DNA of 64,000 nucleotides, from the NCBI RefSeq assembly GCF_000452705.1, contig NZ_CP007014.1, positions 2,232,001 through 2,296,000 on the forward strand, in the 5' to 3' direction. Of the stretch, positions 1 to 8,348 are shown one piece after another (the stretch's first letter is position 1; every line of letters begins with the position of its first letter). The stretch comes from Pseudomonas syringae CC1557 (GTDB taxonomy: Bacteria > Pseudomonadota > Gammaproteobacteria > Pseudomonadales > Pseudomonadaceae). Made by a program: the position numbers and the translations under genes. The notes beneath the pieces are model-generated. The model ran no database searches, was not told where the DNA came from, and saw only the letters and a list, made by a program, of their open reading frames with translations.

Positions 1-44
1 TTGTAATTGGGCGGGATGGCGTGGTCGTGATCTGAGAAGCGTCC

Positions 45-1568
45 TCACATCGCGCCAATCTCCGGCGTGGCGGTTTTTGATCCTCCGTAAACCGGTGGAT
101 GGGTGACGATATGTGTCAGGTTAACCGCTGAAGCCAGCAGTTTTTGCAGGTCCGGACGCGGGCGAGACAGACGCGGATCAGTCGCCGTCGCGTGTTCAAT
201 CGCCTCCGCGCAGGCCAGTAGTTTCGCGTCGCCACGAAAGCCGCCAATAATCTGTAGCCCGAACGGCATGCCTTGCCGGTCGGTGCCGCAGGGCAGGGAC
301 AGCGCCGGGTTTGTCGTCAGGGTGATGGTGTAGCACAGCGCCAGCCAGCGATAGTAATTGTCCAGTGGCACGCCGTTGACTTCGCGCAGGTACAACTCGC
401 TCCACGGGAAGGGCGATACCGGCGTGGTGGGCGCGAGGATCAGGTCGTAGTGCTCGAATTGCTTCTGAAAGCCACGAAATATCCGGCTTTGTTCGCCATG
501 CGCCTTGACGCAGTCCTGCAAGGACATCGCCGCACCCATTTCGAAATTGGCACGGGTGTTGGGCCCCAGCGCGTTCGGGTCGCGGTCGTGGGCATCCTGT
601 AATCCTGCAACGAAGGCTTCGGCACGTAACACATCAAAGGTGCGATGGGCGCTGCTCAGGTTCAGGTCGATGGCTTCGCAGGACTTGAACAGCGGGCTCA
701 GGGCGTTGATCTTTTCCCGGAAGACTGCGCGGATATCGGTATCCACTGCGCAGGTACCGAAATCCTCGCTGTAGCCGACCCGTAACTGGCTGAGGTCTAC
801 GGTGCGCGGCGCGAACGCGTCCTCGGCGATGGCATAGCTCAACGGATCGGACTGCCCCAGCCCGGCGCTGGCGCGCAGTTGCAGCAGGGTGTCGGCGACG
901 TTGCGGCCCATCGGGCCGACGACGGAAATAGGCGTCCAGCCGAGTTTCTTGCGTTCGCTCGGCACCAGACCCGGAGAAGGGCGCAGGCCAACGATGCCGC
1001 ACAGCGCCGCAGGAATACGCAACGAGCCGCCAGTGTCGGAGCCACTGCACAACGGCACCATGTCCACGGCCAGTGCGGCGGCCGAGCCACCTGAGGAACC
1101 ACCGGCATTCAGCTGAGGATTGAACGGGTTGCCGGTCGCGCCCCATACCACGTTGCGGGTGTTGGCCCCCGCGCCCAGTTCCGGAACGTTGGTCTTGCCG
1201 ACCATGATCGCCCCGGCAGCGCGCAGGCGCGCCACGAACAGGTTGTCCTGTGCAGGGATGTTGTCGCGAAACAGCTGCGAGCCGTAAGTGGTGAGCACCC
1301 CGGCGGTTTCTTCCAGGTCCTTGATACCGATCGGCAGGCCGTGCAGCAGACCCAGCGGTTCGCCTTGCAGCACAGCCTGCTCGGCCAACAGCGCTTCATC
1401 GCGGGCGCGCTCGAAACAGGTCGCGGCAAACGCATTGATCTTTGGATTCAGGCTTTCGATACGCGCGATGCAAGCGTCCAGCAATTCCACTGGCGAGATC
1501 TGCTTGTTGCCGATCAGCGCCCGCAGTTCGGTGGCGGATTTGCCGAGCAGTTCGGATGGATTTTGCAT
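45..1568 (-). CDS. Amidase signature family amidase
   Basis: This 507-residue protein is a full-length amidase-signature hydrolase that should split a C-N amide bond in the cytoplasm. The Ser-cisSer-Lys triad is visible: Lys83 in the motif GIKD, the glycine-serine stretch GGSSGGS at residues 156-162, and the nucleophile Ser182 in DTGGSLR. The ATG start at 1568 is preceded by a GAGAAATACC-type ribosome site. It is the last gene of a minus-strand operon with two M20 peptidases and a peptide-type ABC importer, so its substrate is probably an amide released from the imported compound. A 244-bp gap with palindromic repeats separates it from the upstream peptidase, so it could have its own promoter. 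The family includes GatA, aryl-acylamidases and peptide amidases. GatA is unlikely because no gatB or gatC is adjacent. Confidence 0.93.
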   Translation of the reverse strand: MQNPSELLGKSATELRALIGNKQISPVELLDACIARIESLNPKINAFAATCFERARDEALLAEQAVLQGEPLGLLHGLPIGIKDLEETAGVLTTYGSQLFRDNIPAQDNLFVARLRAAGAIMVGKTNVPELGAGANTRNVVWGATGNPFNPQLNAGGSSGGSAAALAVDMVPLCSGSDTGGSLRIPAALCGIVGLRPSPGLVPSERKKLGWTPISVVGPMGRNVADTLLQLRASAGLGQSDPLSYAIAEDAFAPRTVDLSQLRVGYSEDFGTCAVDTDIRAVFREKINALSPLFKSCEAIDLNLSSAHRTFDVLRAEAFVAGLQDAHDRDPNALGPNTRANFEMGAAMSLQDCVKAHGEQSRIFRGFQKQFEHYDLILAPTTPVSPFPWSELYLREVNGVPLDNYYRWLALCYTITLTTNPALSLPCGTDRQGMPFGLQIIGGFRGDAKLLACAEAIEHATATDPRLSRPRPDLQKLLASAVNLTHIVTHPPVYGGSKTATPEIGAM

Positions 1569-1812
1569 GGGGTATTTCTCCGCGAAATGTACAAATCAAA
1601 CGGGCTGTCTTGCTGATGCTCGGCGTTGGCGTGCATCCAGTGAAGCTTGCGCTAAAGGTCGGACGCAGAGCGTGAGGAACGAGAAGTGTTCGGGCATGCG
1701 CGTTGATTATCGTGCCGATGCTCCGCGTCGGTATGCCGTTCGTGACGCTCTGCGCCACACATCTACATCGCGCGCTTTCCTTCAGGCCGAACGCAGCAAG
1801 CGGGCAGTCTCT
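1569..1812. repeat. Dispersed palindromic repeats (GACGC-AGAG-CGTC type)
   Basis: This 244-bp gap between the amidase and peptidase genes carries several short dyads built on GACGC/GCGTC: around 1660-1672, 1713-1731 and 1742-1758. The same wording recurs at 19640-19690, 21570-21690 and 33283-33327 in this window, so it belongs to a dispersed intergenic repeat family rather than to local regulation. No convincing gene is seen. The element may act as a transcriptional attenuator inside the operon. Confidence 0.6.
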
Positions 1813-2964
1813 TCAAACATCCCCCAACGCCAGTATCGTCGCCACCAGCGCCTGGCCTCTGGGCACCAGGGTGTTCAGCTCCAGGTACTCACGCTCGGTA
1901 TGCACTTTGCCGCCGACCGGGCCGAGGCCACAAAGGGTCGGGATGCCGAGGCTGGCGGTGAAGCCCGAGTCGGCGCAGCCGCCGGTGAATTCGCCCTCCA
2001 CGTTGAAGCCCAGTTCCTGCGCAAGCCCCTGATAAATACTCAGCAGTTCAGTGCTGTGCCGGGCTTCCATCGGCAGAAAGGTTGTGGCCTCCAGCAGCCG
2101 GGCCGATGTGCCGGGCAGTTCCTCTTCGGCGACGATGGCCTGGACCGCAGCGAGAATGTCATCCCAATGCCTGAACTCGACAAAGCGCACATCAAGCTTG
2201 GCCGTGGCGCTGGGCGCAACCGTGTTGCTGGAGGTGCCGCCCGAGATCAGCCCGACGTTGGTGGTAATACCCGCTGCATAGTCGGTCAGCGCATGCAGCT
2301 TGATCACCTTGTGCGCCAAAGCCTGAATAGCACTCGCGCCATCGGCATGGTTCACCCCTGAATGCGCAGCGCGGCCGCTGACTTCGATGATCAGCGTCGC
2401 ACCCCCTTTGCGGGCGCTGACCACATTGCCGCTGGCGCGTCCCGGTTCCGGGTTGAGCACCGCGCGCGCCTGTCGGGCGTAGTGTTCAATGTGAGCACGA
2501 GCGCTGGCGGAACCGATTTCTTCATCGCCGGTATAAAGAATTTGCACCGGAAACGGCAGCGGGCCCGCGCGTTTCAGAGCCTTGAGGGCAAAGCAGTTGA
2601 GCACCAGCCCGCCTTTCATGTCAGCCACGCCGGGGCCGTAGGCCAGTTCGGCATCTTTTGTATAGCCGCGAGTGGAGGTGGTGCCTTTGGGGAACACGGT
2701 GTCGCGGTGACCGAGCAGCAGCACCGGCTTGCCGGGTCCGCCGGGCAATTCAGCCAGCAGCACATCGCCAAACCCTTCGACCGGGATACGTTCGACGCTG
2801 ATCCCGTCGGCCTGTAATTGCGCGGCGAGCAGATCGCCGACCGCATCGACACCGGCCTTGTCGTAGCTGTTGGAGTCTGTATCGACCAGGCTTTGCAACA
2901 GCGCTTCCATCGCCTCGTATTGCCCGCTCAGCCAGTCGGTGGCCTGCCGTTGTGCGTCGTTCAT
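1813..2964 (-). CDS. M20 family metallopeptidase (glutamate carboxypeptidase-like)
   Basis: This 383-residue enzyme resembles carboxypeptidase G2 of the M20 di-zinc family and should release a C-terminal amino acid from a small peptide or conjugate. Visible metal-binding and catalytic motifs, in order, are LLGHRDTV (His and Asp), GPGVADMKGG (bridging Asp), TGDEEIGS (catalytic Glu pair), and a late His in GKVHTERE. A dimerisation domain lies between the EE pair and the C-terminal motif. No signal peptide is evident, so it is probably cytoplasmic. Its ATG overlaps the stop of the preceding M20 gene by 4 bp (2961-2964), indicating translational coupling. With the ABC importer upstream it probably processes the imported substrate. 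The exact substrate cannot be read from sequence. Confidence 0.92.
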   Translation of the reverse strand: MNDAQRQATDWLSGQYEAMEALLQSLVDTDSNSYDKAGVDAVGDLLAAQLQADGISVERIPVEGFGDVLLAELPGGPGKPVLLLGHRDTVFPKGTTSTRGYTKDAELAYGPGVADMKGGLVLNCFALKALKRAGPLPFPVQILYTGDEEIGSASARAHIEHYARQARAVLNPEPGRASGNVVSARKGGATLIIEVSGRAAHSGVNHADGASAIQALAHKVIKLHALTDYAAGITTNVGLISGGTSSNTVAPSATAKLDVRFVEFRHWDDILAAVQAIVAEEELPGTSARLLEATTFLPMEARHSTELLSIYQGLAQELGFNVEGEFTGGCADSGFTASLGIPTLCGLGPVGGKVHTEREYLELNTLVPRGQALVATILALGDV

Positions 2965-4388
2965 TCACTCAACTCCTGTGCCCGATGCTCGCGGGTCAGC
3001 CGTACGCCATCCGTTCCCAGGTCCCAGAACAGTCCGGCCATGATTTGCAGGCTCTCTCTGACCACCGGAGCCAGCAAGTGCTCGTCGGGTGCATGTTGCG
3101 AGCACGCCGGGTAAGAGTGTGGCACCCAGACCGTCGGCAGGCCCAGCACTTCAGCGAATACATCGTTGGGCAGCGAACCGCCCAGATTAGGCAGCAGCGC
3201 CGGTTTCTTTCCGGTAGTCGCGGCTAGCGATTGCAGCGCCCAGCCGACCCACGGGCTGTCCGGTGACAGGCGCGTGGCGTGCATTACGTCCATGCGTGTC
3301 TGCCGGACCTCGACCTGAGTGAAACCGTGGGCATCCAGGTGCGCACGCACTGCGGGGATGAATGCGTTGTAATCGCTGTCGACCACAAAACGTATGTGAC
3401 ACAGCGCGTGGGCCTTGCCGGGGATCGCGTGCACCGGTGCGTCCGGGTTGCCGGTCTTGAAAGCAAGAATATCGAGGGTGTTCCAGCCGAAGACTTTTTC
3501 ACTGAGCGATAAGGTCGGATCGCCCCAATTCGGGTCGATGTCCGGGTCCCCCGGACCGCCGCCGACTTCGATATCCACCAACGCGGCCTTTACTGCCTCG
3601 GGAATGGCCGTCGGCATGAGCCCTGCGACTTTCACCCGGCCGTGTTCGTCGACCATGCTGGCGATGGCATTGGCCAGAATGATGCCGGGGTTGGCCAGCA
3701 GCCCGCCCCAGTTGCCGGAATGGTGTGCGCCTTCGCGCAGGTTGACCGTCAGCTCGAAGTTGAACACCCCGCGCGAGCCCAGAAACAGGGTAGGGCGCGC
3801 GGCTGCCAGGCGTGGGCCGTCCGAGGCGATGAAAACATCCGCCGCGAGTTCTTCGGCGTGCGCCTGGCAGAATGCGCTGAGGCCGGGTGAGCCGTCTTCT
3901 TCGCCCATTTCCAGCAGCAGCTTGACGTTGAAACCCAGTTCGCCGTCGCGCGCCTTGAGGGTCTGTTCGAGGGCGGTCAGGTTGATCAGGTGCTGGCCCT
4001 TGTTGTCCGCCGTGCCGCGGCCGTACCAGCGATCACCGCGCTCGGTGACCTTCCATGGCGACAGGCCCGATTGCCATTGTGCGTCGTAGCCACGTACCAC
4101 ATCGCCATGGCCATAACTGAGCAGCGTCGGCAGGGCCGGATCTTCGATGCGAGTGGCGATCATCAAGGGCCCGCGCCCGGCAACCGGGTTGTCGTGAACC
4201 CTGGCGCTGAAACCAAGCCGCTCGACGTGCGGGGTAATGAACTCGTGCAGGTAGCGATAAAGCTCCGGCAGGCTTGCGGCCTCCTGGCTTTGGGTCGGGT
4301 ACGCAACGCTGTCGCCGAGCAGGGCGAAAAAGGTGCCGTTGTCGAACTGCTCGGTGGCGTTTTCGATGGCATGTGAACGGCTACTCAT
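2961..4388 (-). CDS. M20 family metallopeptidase (dipeptidase-like)
   Basis: This second M20 enzyme has 475 residues from the ATG at 4388. The open frame runs on to 4484, but the start at 4388 overlaps the upstream ATPase stop in the usual ATGA arrangement. Di-zinc motifs are YGHGDVV (His, Asp), GRGTADNKGQ (bridging Asp), EMGEEDGS (Glu pair), and HSYPACSQHAPDEH with the late His ligand. Length and motif spacing fit the long M20 dipeptidases of the CNDP/PepV type rather than the CPG2-like neighbour. The two enzymes may therefore act in sequence or on different bonds. It is predicted cytoplasmic, and it is coupled on both sides to operon genes by 4-bp overlaps. Confidence 0.92.
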   Translation of the reverse strand: MSSRSHAIENATEQFDNGTFFALLGDSVAYPTQSQEAASLPELYRYLHEFITPHVERLGFSARVHDNPVAGRGPLMIATRIEDPALPTLLSYGHGDVVRGYDAQWQSGLSPWKVTERGDRWYGRGTADNKGQHLINLTALEQTLKARDGELGFNVKLLLEMGEEDGSPGLSAFCQAHAEELAADVFIASDGPRLAAARPTLFLGSRGVFNFELTVNLREGAHHSGNWGGLLANPGIILANAIASMVDEHGRVKVAGLMPTAIPEAVKAALVDIEVGGGPGDPDIDPNWGDPTLSLSEKVFGWNTLDILAFKTGNPDAPVHAIPGKAHALCHIRFVVDSDYNAFIPAVRAHLDAHGFTQVEVRQTRMDVMHATRLSPDSPWVGWALQSLAATTGKKPALLPNLGGSLPNDVFAEVLGLPTVWVPHSYPACSQHAPDEHLLAPVVRESLQIMAGLFWDLGTDGVRLTREHRAQELSE

Positions 4389-5398
4389 GAGGGCATCAGC
4401 TCCAGGGTTTTCGAGGTGTCGCGCAGGTGGCAACGGACGGTTCCGCCTTCCATGCGGCCAACCAGCGGATAGTGGTCCTTGCACACCGCCATGCAGCCGG
4501 GGCAGCGCGGATGAAAGGCGCAGCCCGAAGGCGGCGACATGGGGTTGGGGAAGGTGCCGTGCAGGCCCAGGTCGGGAATGCCCAGATGCGGATCCGGGGT
4601 CAGCACCGAGTCCAGCAGCGCTTGTGTATAGGGGTGGCCGGGTCTGGCAAACAGCGACTCGCGGCTGCGTTCTTCGACGATTCGGCCCAGGTACATCACC
4701 GCCACCCGGTCGGCCAGGTGCTCGATGACCGCCAGGTTGTGGCTGATCAGCAGGTAGGTCAGGCCGAACTCCTGTTTGAGGTCCTGCAACAGGTTGAGAA
4801 TCTGTGCCTGCACCGAAACGTCCAGCGCCGAGGTCGGCTCATCGCAGATCAACACGTCCGGGCGCATCACCAGCGCCCGGGCAATCGCCACACGCTGGCG
4901 CTGGCCACCGGAAAGCTGACTCGGGTAGCTGTCGATCACCCGTTTCGGCAGGCCAACCACATCCATCATCGCTTCGACCCGCTGGCGGCGCTCGGCGTGG
5001 TTGCCGATGGCATGCACTATCAGCGGCAGGGTGACGATTTCGCGCAGGGTCTTGCGCGGGTTCAGGGAGGAGTAAGGGTCCTGAAAGATCGGCTGGATAC
5101 GCCGTGCCATTTCCTTGCGGTCGGTGCCGGCCAGGTGCTTGCCGTTGACCAGCACATCGCCGCTGCTGGGCGCGAGCAGGCCGAGCAACATCTTGGCCAG
5201 GGTGCTTTTGCCGCAGCCGGACTCGCCGACCAGCCCGAGCGTTTCGCCGCGCATCAGGCGCAGTGACACGCCATCGACCGCTTTCAGGGTGGCATCGGGT
5301 TTGAAAAAGCCTCGGCTGATACTGAATTCGCGCCGGATGTCGCACAGCTCCAGGGCGATGTCTTTTTTGCCACTTGTGTTCAGCGCCTGATTCATCAT
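4385..5398 (-). CDS. Oligopeptide/dipeptide ABC transporter ATP-binding protein (DppF/OppF-like)
   Basis: This 337-residue nucleotide-binding subunit drives a peptide-type ABC importer. It has a Walker A motif GESGCGKST, a Q-loop at IFQDPYSSL, the signature LSGGQRQR, a Walker B LICDEPTSALD and the H-loop ISHNLAV. The C-terminal oligopeptide-transporter extension carries a cysteine cluster (CAFHPRCPGCMAVC) typical of the DppD/DppF family. Its start overlaps the stop of the DppD-like gene by 4 bp, and its own stop overlaps the M20 gene by 4 bp. The two ATPases would form the heterodimer under the two permeases encoded further upstream. Confidence 0.95.
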   Translation of the reverse strand: MMNQALNTSGKKDIALELCDIRREFSISRGFFKPDATLKAVDGVSLRLMRGETLGLVGESGCGKSTLAKMLLGLLAPSSGDVLVNGKHLAGTDRKEMARRIQPIFQDPYSSLNPRKTLREIVTLPLIVHAIGNHAERRQRVEAMMDVVGLPKRVIDSYPSQLSGGQRQRVAIARALVMRPDVLICDEPTSALDVSVQAQILNLLQDLKQEFGLTYLLISHNLAVIEHLADRVAVMYLGRIVEERSRESLFARPGHPYTQALLDSVLTPDPHLGIPDLGLHGTFPNPMSPPSGCAFHPRCPGCMAVCKDHYPLVGRMEGGTVRCHLRDTSKTLELMPS

Positions 5399-6396
5399 GA
5401 CGTTATGCCCTCACGTTGCAGCACAGGTTCGGCGCCCGCAGCGGCAAACAGGCAGCGGGTCATGTGGTCGGGGCTGTGAACCGGCGGGACGTTATCGGCG
5501 CAGGCCGCCACGGCTTGCGGGCAGCGGTTACGGAAGGCACAGCCGTGTTGCTCGCCGACCAGGCTGGGCACCAGCCCCGGAATCGAACCAAGTGGCTGGC
5601 CCGGCCGGGTACGCCCGGGGATCGGAATACTCGCCAGCAAGCCACGGGTGTAAGGGTGCTGTGGGTTCTCGAACAGTTCGATTGCCGGAGCGGTCTCGAC
5701 GATCTGCCCGGCGTACATCACCGCCACCCGGTCGGCGATACGCGCCACCAGCCCCAGGTCGTGGGTGATGAAAATCACCGCCAGGCCGAACTCTTTCTGG
5801 ATGTCGCGGATCAGGCGCAGGATTTGCGCTTGAATGGTCACGTCCAGCGCGGTGGTTGGCTCGTCGGCGATGATCACGTCCGGTTCGCACATCAGCGCCA
5901 TGGCGATGATCACCCGCTGACGCAGGCCGCCCGACAACTGATGCGGGTACTGGCGCAGTCGCTCGCTGGCGTTGCTGATGCCGACTTTCTCCAGCATCTG
6001 CGCCGCACGCTGCAGGGCCTCCTTGCGTGACACCTTGCGGTGCCGGGTGAGTACTTCGCTGAGCTGATCGCCGATGCTGTAGGCCGGGTTCAGCGAGGTC
6101 ATTGGCTCCTGAAAAATCATCGCCAGACGGTTGCCGCGCAGGTCGCACATCTGCCGTTCGCTCTGGGTCAGCATGTCGATGCCGTCCAGGCTCAGGGTTG
6201 TCGCGGTGCGCCTGGCCTTGCGCGGCAGCAAGTCCATGAGCGCCAGCGAAGTGAGGGATTTGCCGCAGCCCGATTCGCCGACGATGCACAGCATCTCGCC
6301 GCGCTCGACCTGAAAGTCCAGACCGCGCACTGCGTGGAGCGTGTCGTGTCCCAAAGGGATCTCGACACGCAGGTTTTCAACATGCAACAGCGCCAT
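5395..6396 (-). CDS. Oligopeptide/dipeptide ABC transporter ATP-binding protein (DppD/OppD-like)
   Basis: This is the second ATPase of the importer, 333 residues from the ATG at 6396, which has a strong GAGGAGA ribosome site. A longer frame to 6426 lacks this. It shows Walker A GESGCGKSL, Q-loop FQEPMTSL, signature LSGGLRQR, Walker B IIADEPTTALD and H-loop ITHDLGL. The C-terminal cysteine-rich tail (CAFRNRCPQAVAAC) matches the family. It lies 16 bp downstream of the DppC-like permease. Together with the DppF-like subunit it powers import of a peptide-like solute. Confidence 0.95.
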   Translation of the reverse strand: MALLHVENLRVEIPLGHDTLHAVRGLDFQVERGEMLCIVGESGCGKSLTSLALMDLLPRKARRTATTLSLDGIDMLTQSERQMCDLRGNRLAMIFQEPMTSLNPAYSIGDQLSEVLTRHRKVSRKEALQRAAQMLEKVGISNASERLRQYPHQLSGGLRQRVIIAMALMCEPDVIIADEPTTALDVTIQAQILRLIRDIQKEFGLAVIFITHDLGLVARIADRVAVMYAGQIVETAPAIELFENPQHPYTRGLLASIPIPGRTRPGQPLGSIPGLVPSLVGEQHGCAFRNRCPQAVAACADNVPPVHSPDHMTRCLFAAAGAEPVLQREGITS

Positions 6397-6412
6397 GTGC
6401 GGATCTCCTCTG

Positions 6413-7321
6413 TCAGTTGCGCCCATCGGGCAGGATCAGGTCGCGCAGGCCGTCACCGACCAGATTGATGCCCAGCACCAGCACCATCAGGGCGACGCCG
6501 GGGATGGCGATGACCCACGGGGAAAAGAACATGTAGGGTTTGCCTTCGGCGATCATCAGGCCCCAGGACGGAATCGGTGGCTGCACGCCGACCCCGAGGA
6601 ACGACAATGCCGATTCGAGAAGGATCGCGTGGGCCATCTCCAGGGTGGCGACGACGATCAGTGCACCGACCAGATTGGGCAGGATTTCGCTGGCCAGAAT
6701 GCGCAGCGTCGAGCAGCCCAGCGCCTGCGCCGAGGCGACGTATTCGGCGTCGCGGATTTGCTGCACTGCGGCGCGCACTACCACGGCGAAACGGTCCCAG
6801 AGGAGGCAGCCGAGCAGGATGATCACGACTTTCAGCGAGCCGCCGATCAACGAAGCGGAGGCCAGCGCGACCATCACCACCGGCATCGCCAGGCGCGTGG
6901 TGATCAGGTAGCTGATCAACGCGTCGGTCTTGCCGCCAAAGTAGCCCGCCAGCAGGCCCATGATGGTGCCGATAACGCCAGAGATCAGCGCTGCCGAGAA
7001 GCCGATAAACAGTGAAATACGTGCGCCGTACAGCAAGCGTGACAGGTAATCGCGGCCCAGTTTGTCGGTGCCCAACACATACTCCCAAGTACCGTTGGCC
7101 ATCCACACAGGCGGTTTCATGCGCAGCATCACGTCTTGCGTGTACGGGTCGTAGGGCGCCAGCCAGGGGGCGAACAGCGCGCCGAATAGAATGATCAGCA
7201 ACAGCATCGCGCCAATCGCAAAGCCTCGATGGGCGAAGCTGTTGCGCAACGTGCGCCAGACGCTGCGTCCCGGAGGCTGGTAATCCTGGATCACCAGCGG
7301 CGATGAGGTGGTTGTGCTCAT
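6413..7321 (-). CDS. Peptide ABC transporter permease (DppC/OppC-like)
   Basis: This inner-membrane permease has 302 residues from the ATG at 7321. The frame is open to 7873, but that extension overlaps the DppB-like gene and is not credible. It starts with a cytoplasmic arm and one membrane segment (around residues 35-57), then a periplasmic loop and the five-segment permease core. The EAA-type coupling loop is near EYVASAQALG, close to the C-terminal third. It begins 8 bp after the DppB-like gene, so the pair is translated together. It forms the translocation pore with DppB. Confidence 0.93.
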   Translation of the reverse strand: MSTTTSSPLVIQDYQPPGRSVWRTLRNSFAHRGFAIGAMLLLIILFGALFAPWLAPYDPYTQDVMLRMKPPVWMANGTWEYVLGTDKLGRDYLSRLLYGARISLFIGFSAALISGVIGTIMGLLAGYFGGKTDALISYLITTRLAMPVVMVALASASLIGGSLKVVIILLGCLLWDRFAVVVRAAVQQIRDAEYVASAQALGCSTLRILASEILPNLVGALIVVATLEMAHAILLESALSFLGVGVQPPIPSWGLMIAEGKPYMFFSPWVIAIPGVALMVLVLGINLVGDGLRDLILPDGRN

Positions 7322-7329
7322 GGGGCCTC

Positions 7330-8247
7330 CTATTTCACGCGGATGCGCGGGTCGAGCAGTGCGTTGAGCACGTCGGCCAGCAGCGTGAGGACGATGTAGA
7401 TCACCGCGATCAACAGCACGACTGCCTGCACCACCGGAAAGTCGTCGCGGGCAATCGCATCCCAGGCCAGTTGGCCGATGCCTTGCAGCGAGAAGACTGT
7501 TTCGATGACCACTGAGCCGCCGAGCATGAAACCGAATTCCACGGCAGCCAGTGCCACCACCGGGATCAGTGCGTTGCGCAATGCGTGTTTGAACAGCACC
7601 GTGGCGGGGCGCAGACCCTTGGCGCGGGCGGTGCGGATGTAATCGGAATTGAGCACGTCGAGCATGCCCGCTCGGGTCAGGCGCATGATCGCCGGGGTGG
7701 CGTAGTAGCCGAGCGCAATAGCCGGCATGACAAAGTGCGCCCAGGTCGAGTTGCCTGACACCGGCAGCCATTTCAGGGTGACCGAGAACACCACGATCAG
7801 CATCAGTGCGAACCAGAAGCTCGGCATGGCCTGGCCCAGCACCGCAATGCTCAGCGCCAGCCGATCGATCCACGTATCACGCTTCACCGCCGCCAGAACG
7901 CCCAGCGGAATGGCGATCAGCAGCGCGATGCTCAGTGCCATGGCACCCAGCCCGAGGGTGATCGACAGGCGCGAAGCGATCAGGTTGTAGACCGACTCCT
8001 GGAAGAAGAACGAATCGCCCAGATCAAGGCGCACCACGTTGGACAGCCACTCGAAGTATTGGGTGACCAGCGGTTTGTTAAGGCCGTATTGCACGCGGAT
8101 CTGTTCGATCTGCTCGCTGCTGGCTTCCGGCCCGCCAATGGCGGTGGCCAGGTCGCCGGACAGGTGCAACAGGGAAAAGCTGATCACCGACACGGTAATC
8201 GCTACGCACAGGGCGATGCCCAGGCGGCGCAAGAGAAATCCGAACAT
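7330..8247 (-). CDS. Peptide ABC transporter permease (DppB/OppB-like)
   Basis: This 305-residue permease starts at the ATG at 8247, where the reading MFGFLLRRLG gives the normal DppB N-terminus. A longer frame to 8298 adds an arginine-rich tail that is unlikely. It contains six predicted membrane segments and the coupling loop DYIRTARAKGL, a standard EAA motif. It follows the solute-binding gene after 101 bp and precedes the second permease by 8 bp. Substrate specificity comes from the binding protein, not from this subunit. Confidence 0.93.
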   Translation of the reverse strand: MFGFLLRRLGIALCVAITVSVISFSLLHLSGDLATAIGGPEASSEQIEQIRVQYGLNKPLVTQYFEWLSNVVRLDLGDSFFFQESVYNLIASRLSITLGLGAMALSIALLIAIPLGVLAAVKRDTWIDRLALSIAVLGQAMPSFWFALMLIVVFSVTLKWLPVSGNSTWAHFVMPAIALGYYATPAIMRLTRAGMLDVLNSDYIRTARAKGLRPATVLFKHALRNALIPVVALAAVEFGFMLGGSVVIETVFSLQGIGQLAWDAIARDDFPVVQAVVLLIAVIYIVLTLLADVLNALLDPRIRVK

Positions 8248-8348
8248 GGCAAGTGACCTTGTATCCATGGAACGACGGAGCCGACGCCGGCGCTGCAAGT
8301 GCCTCTCGCACCTTGTGGCCGGTCTCGACGAATTACGTCACGAAAGGC

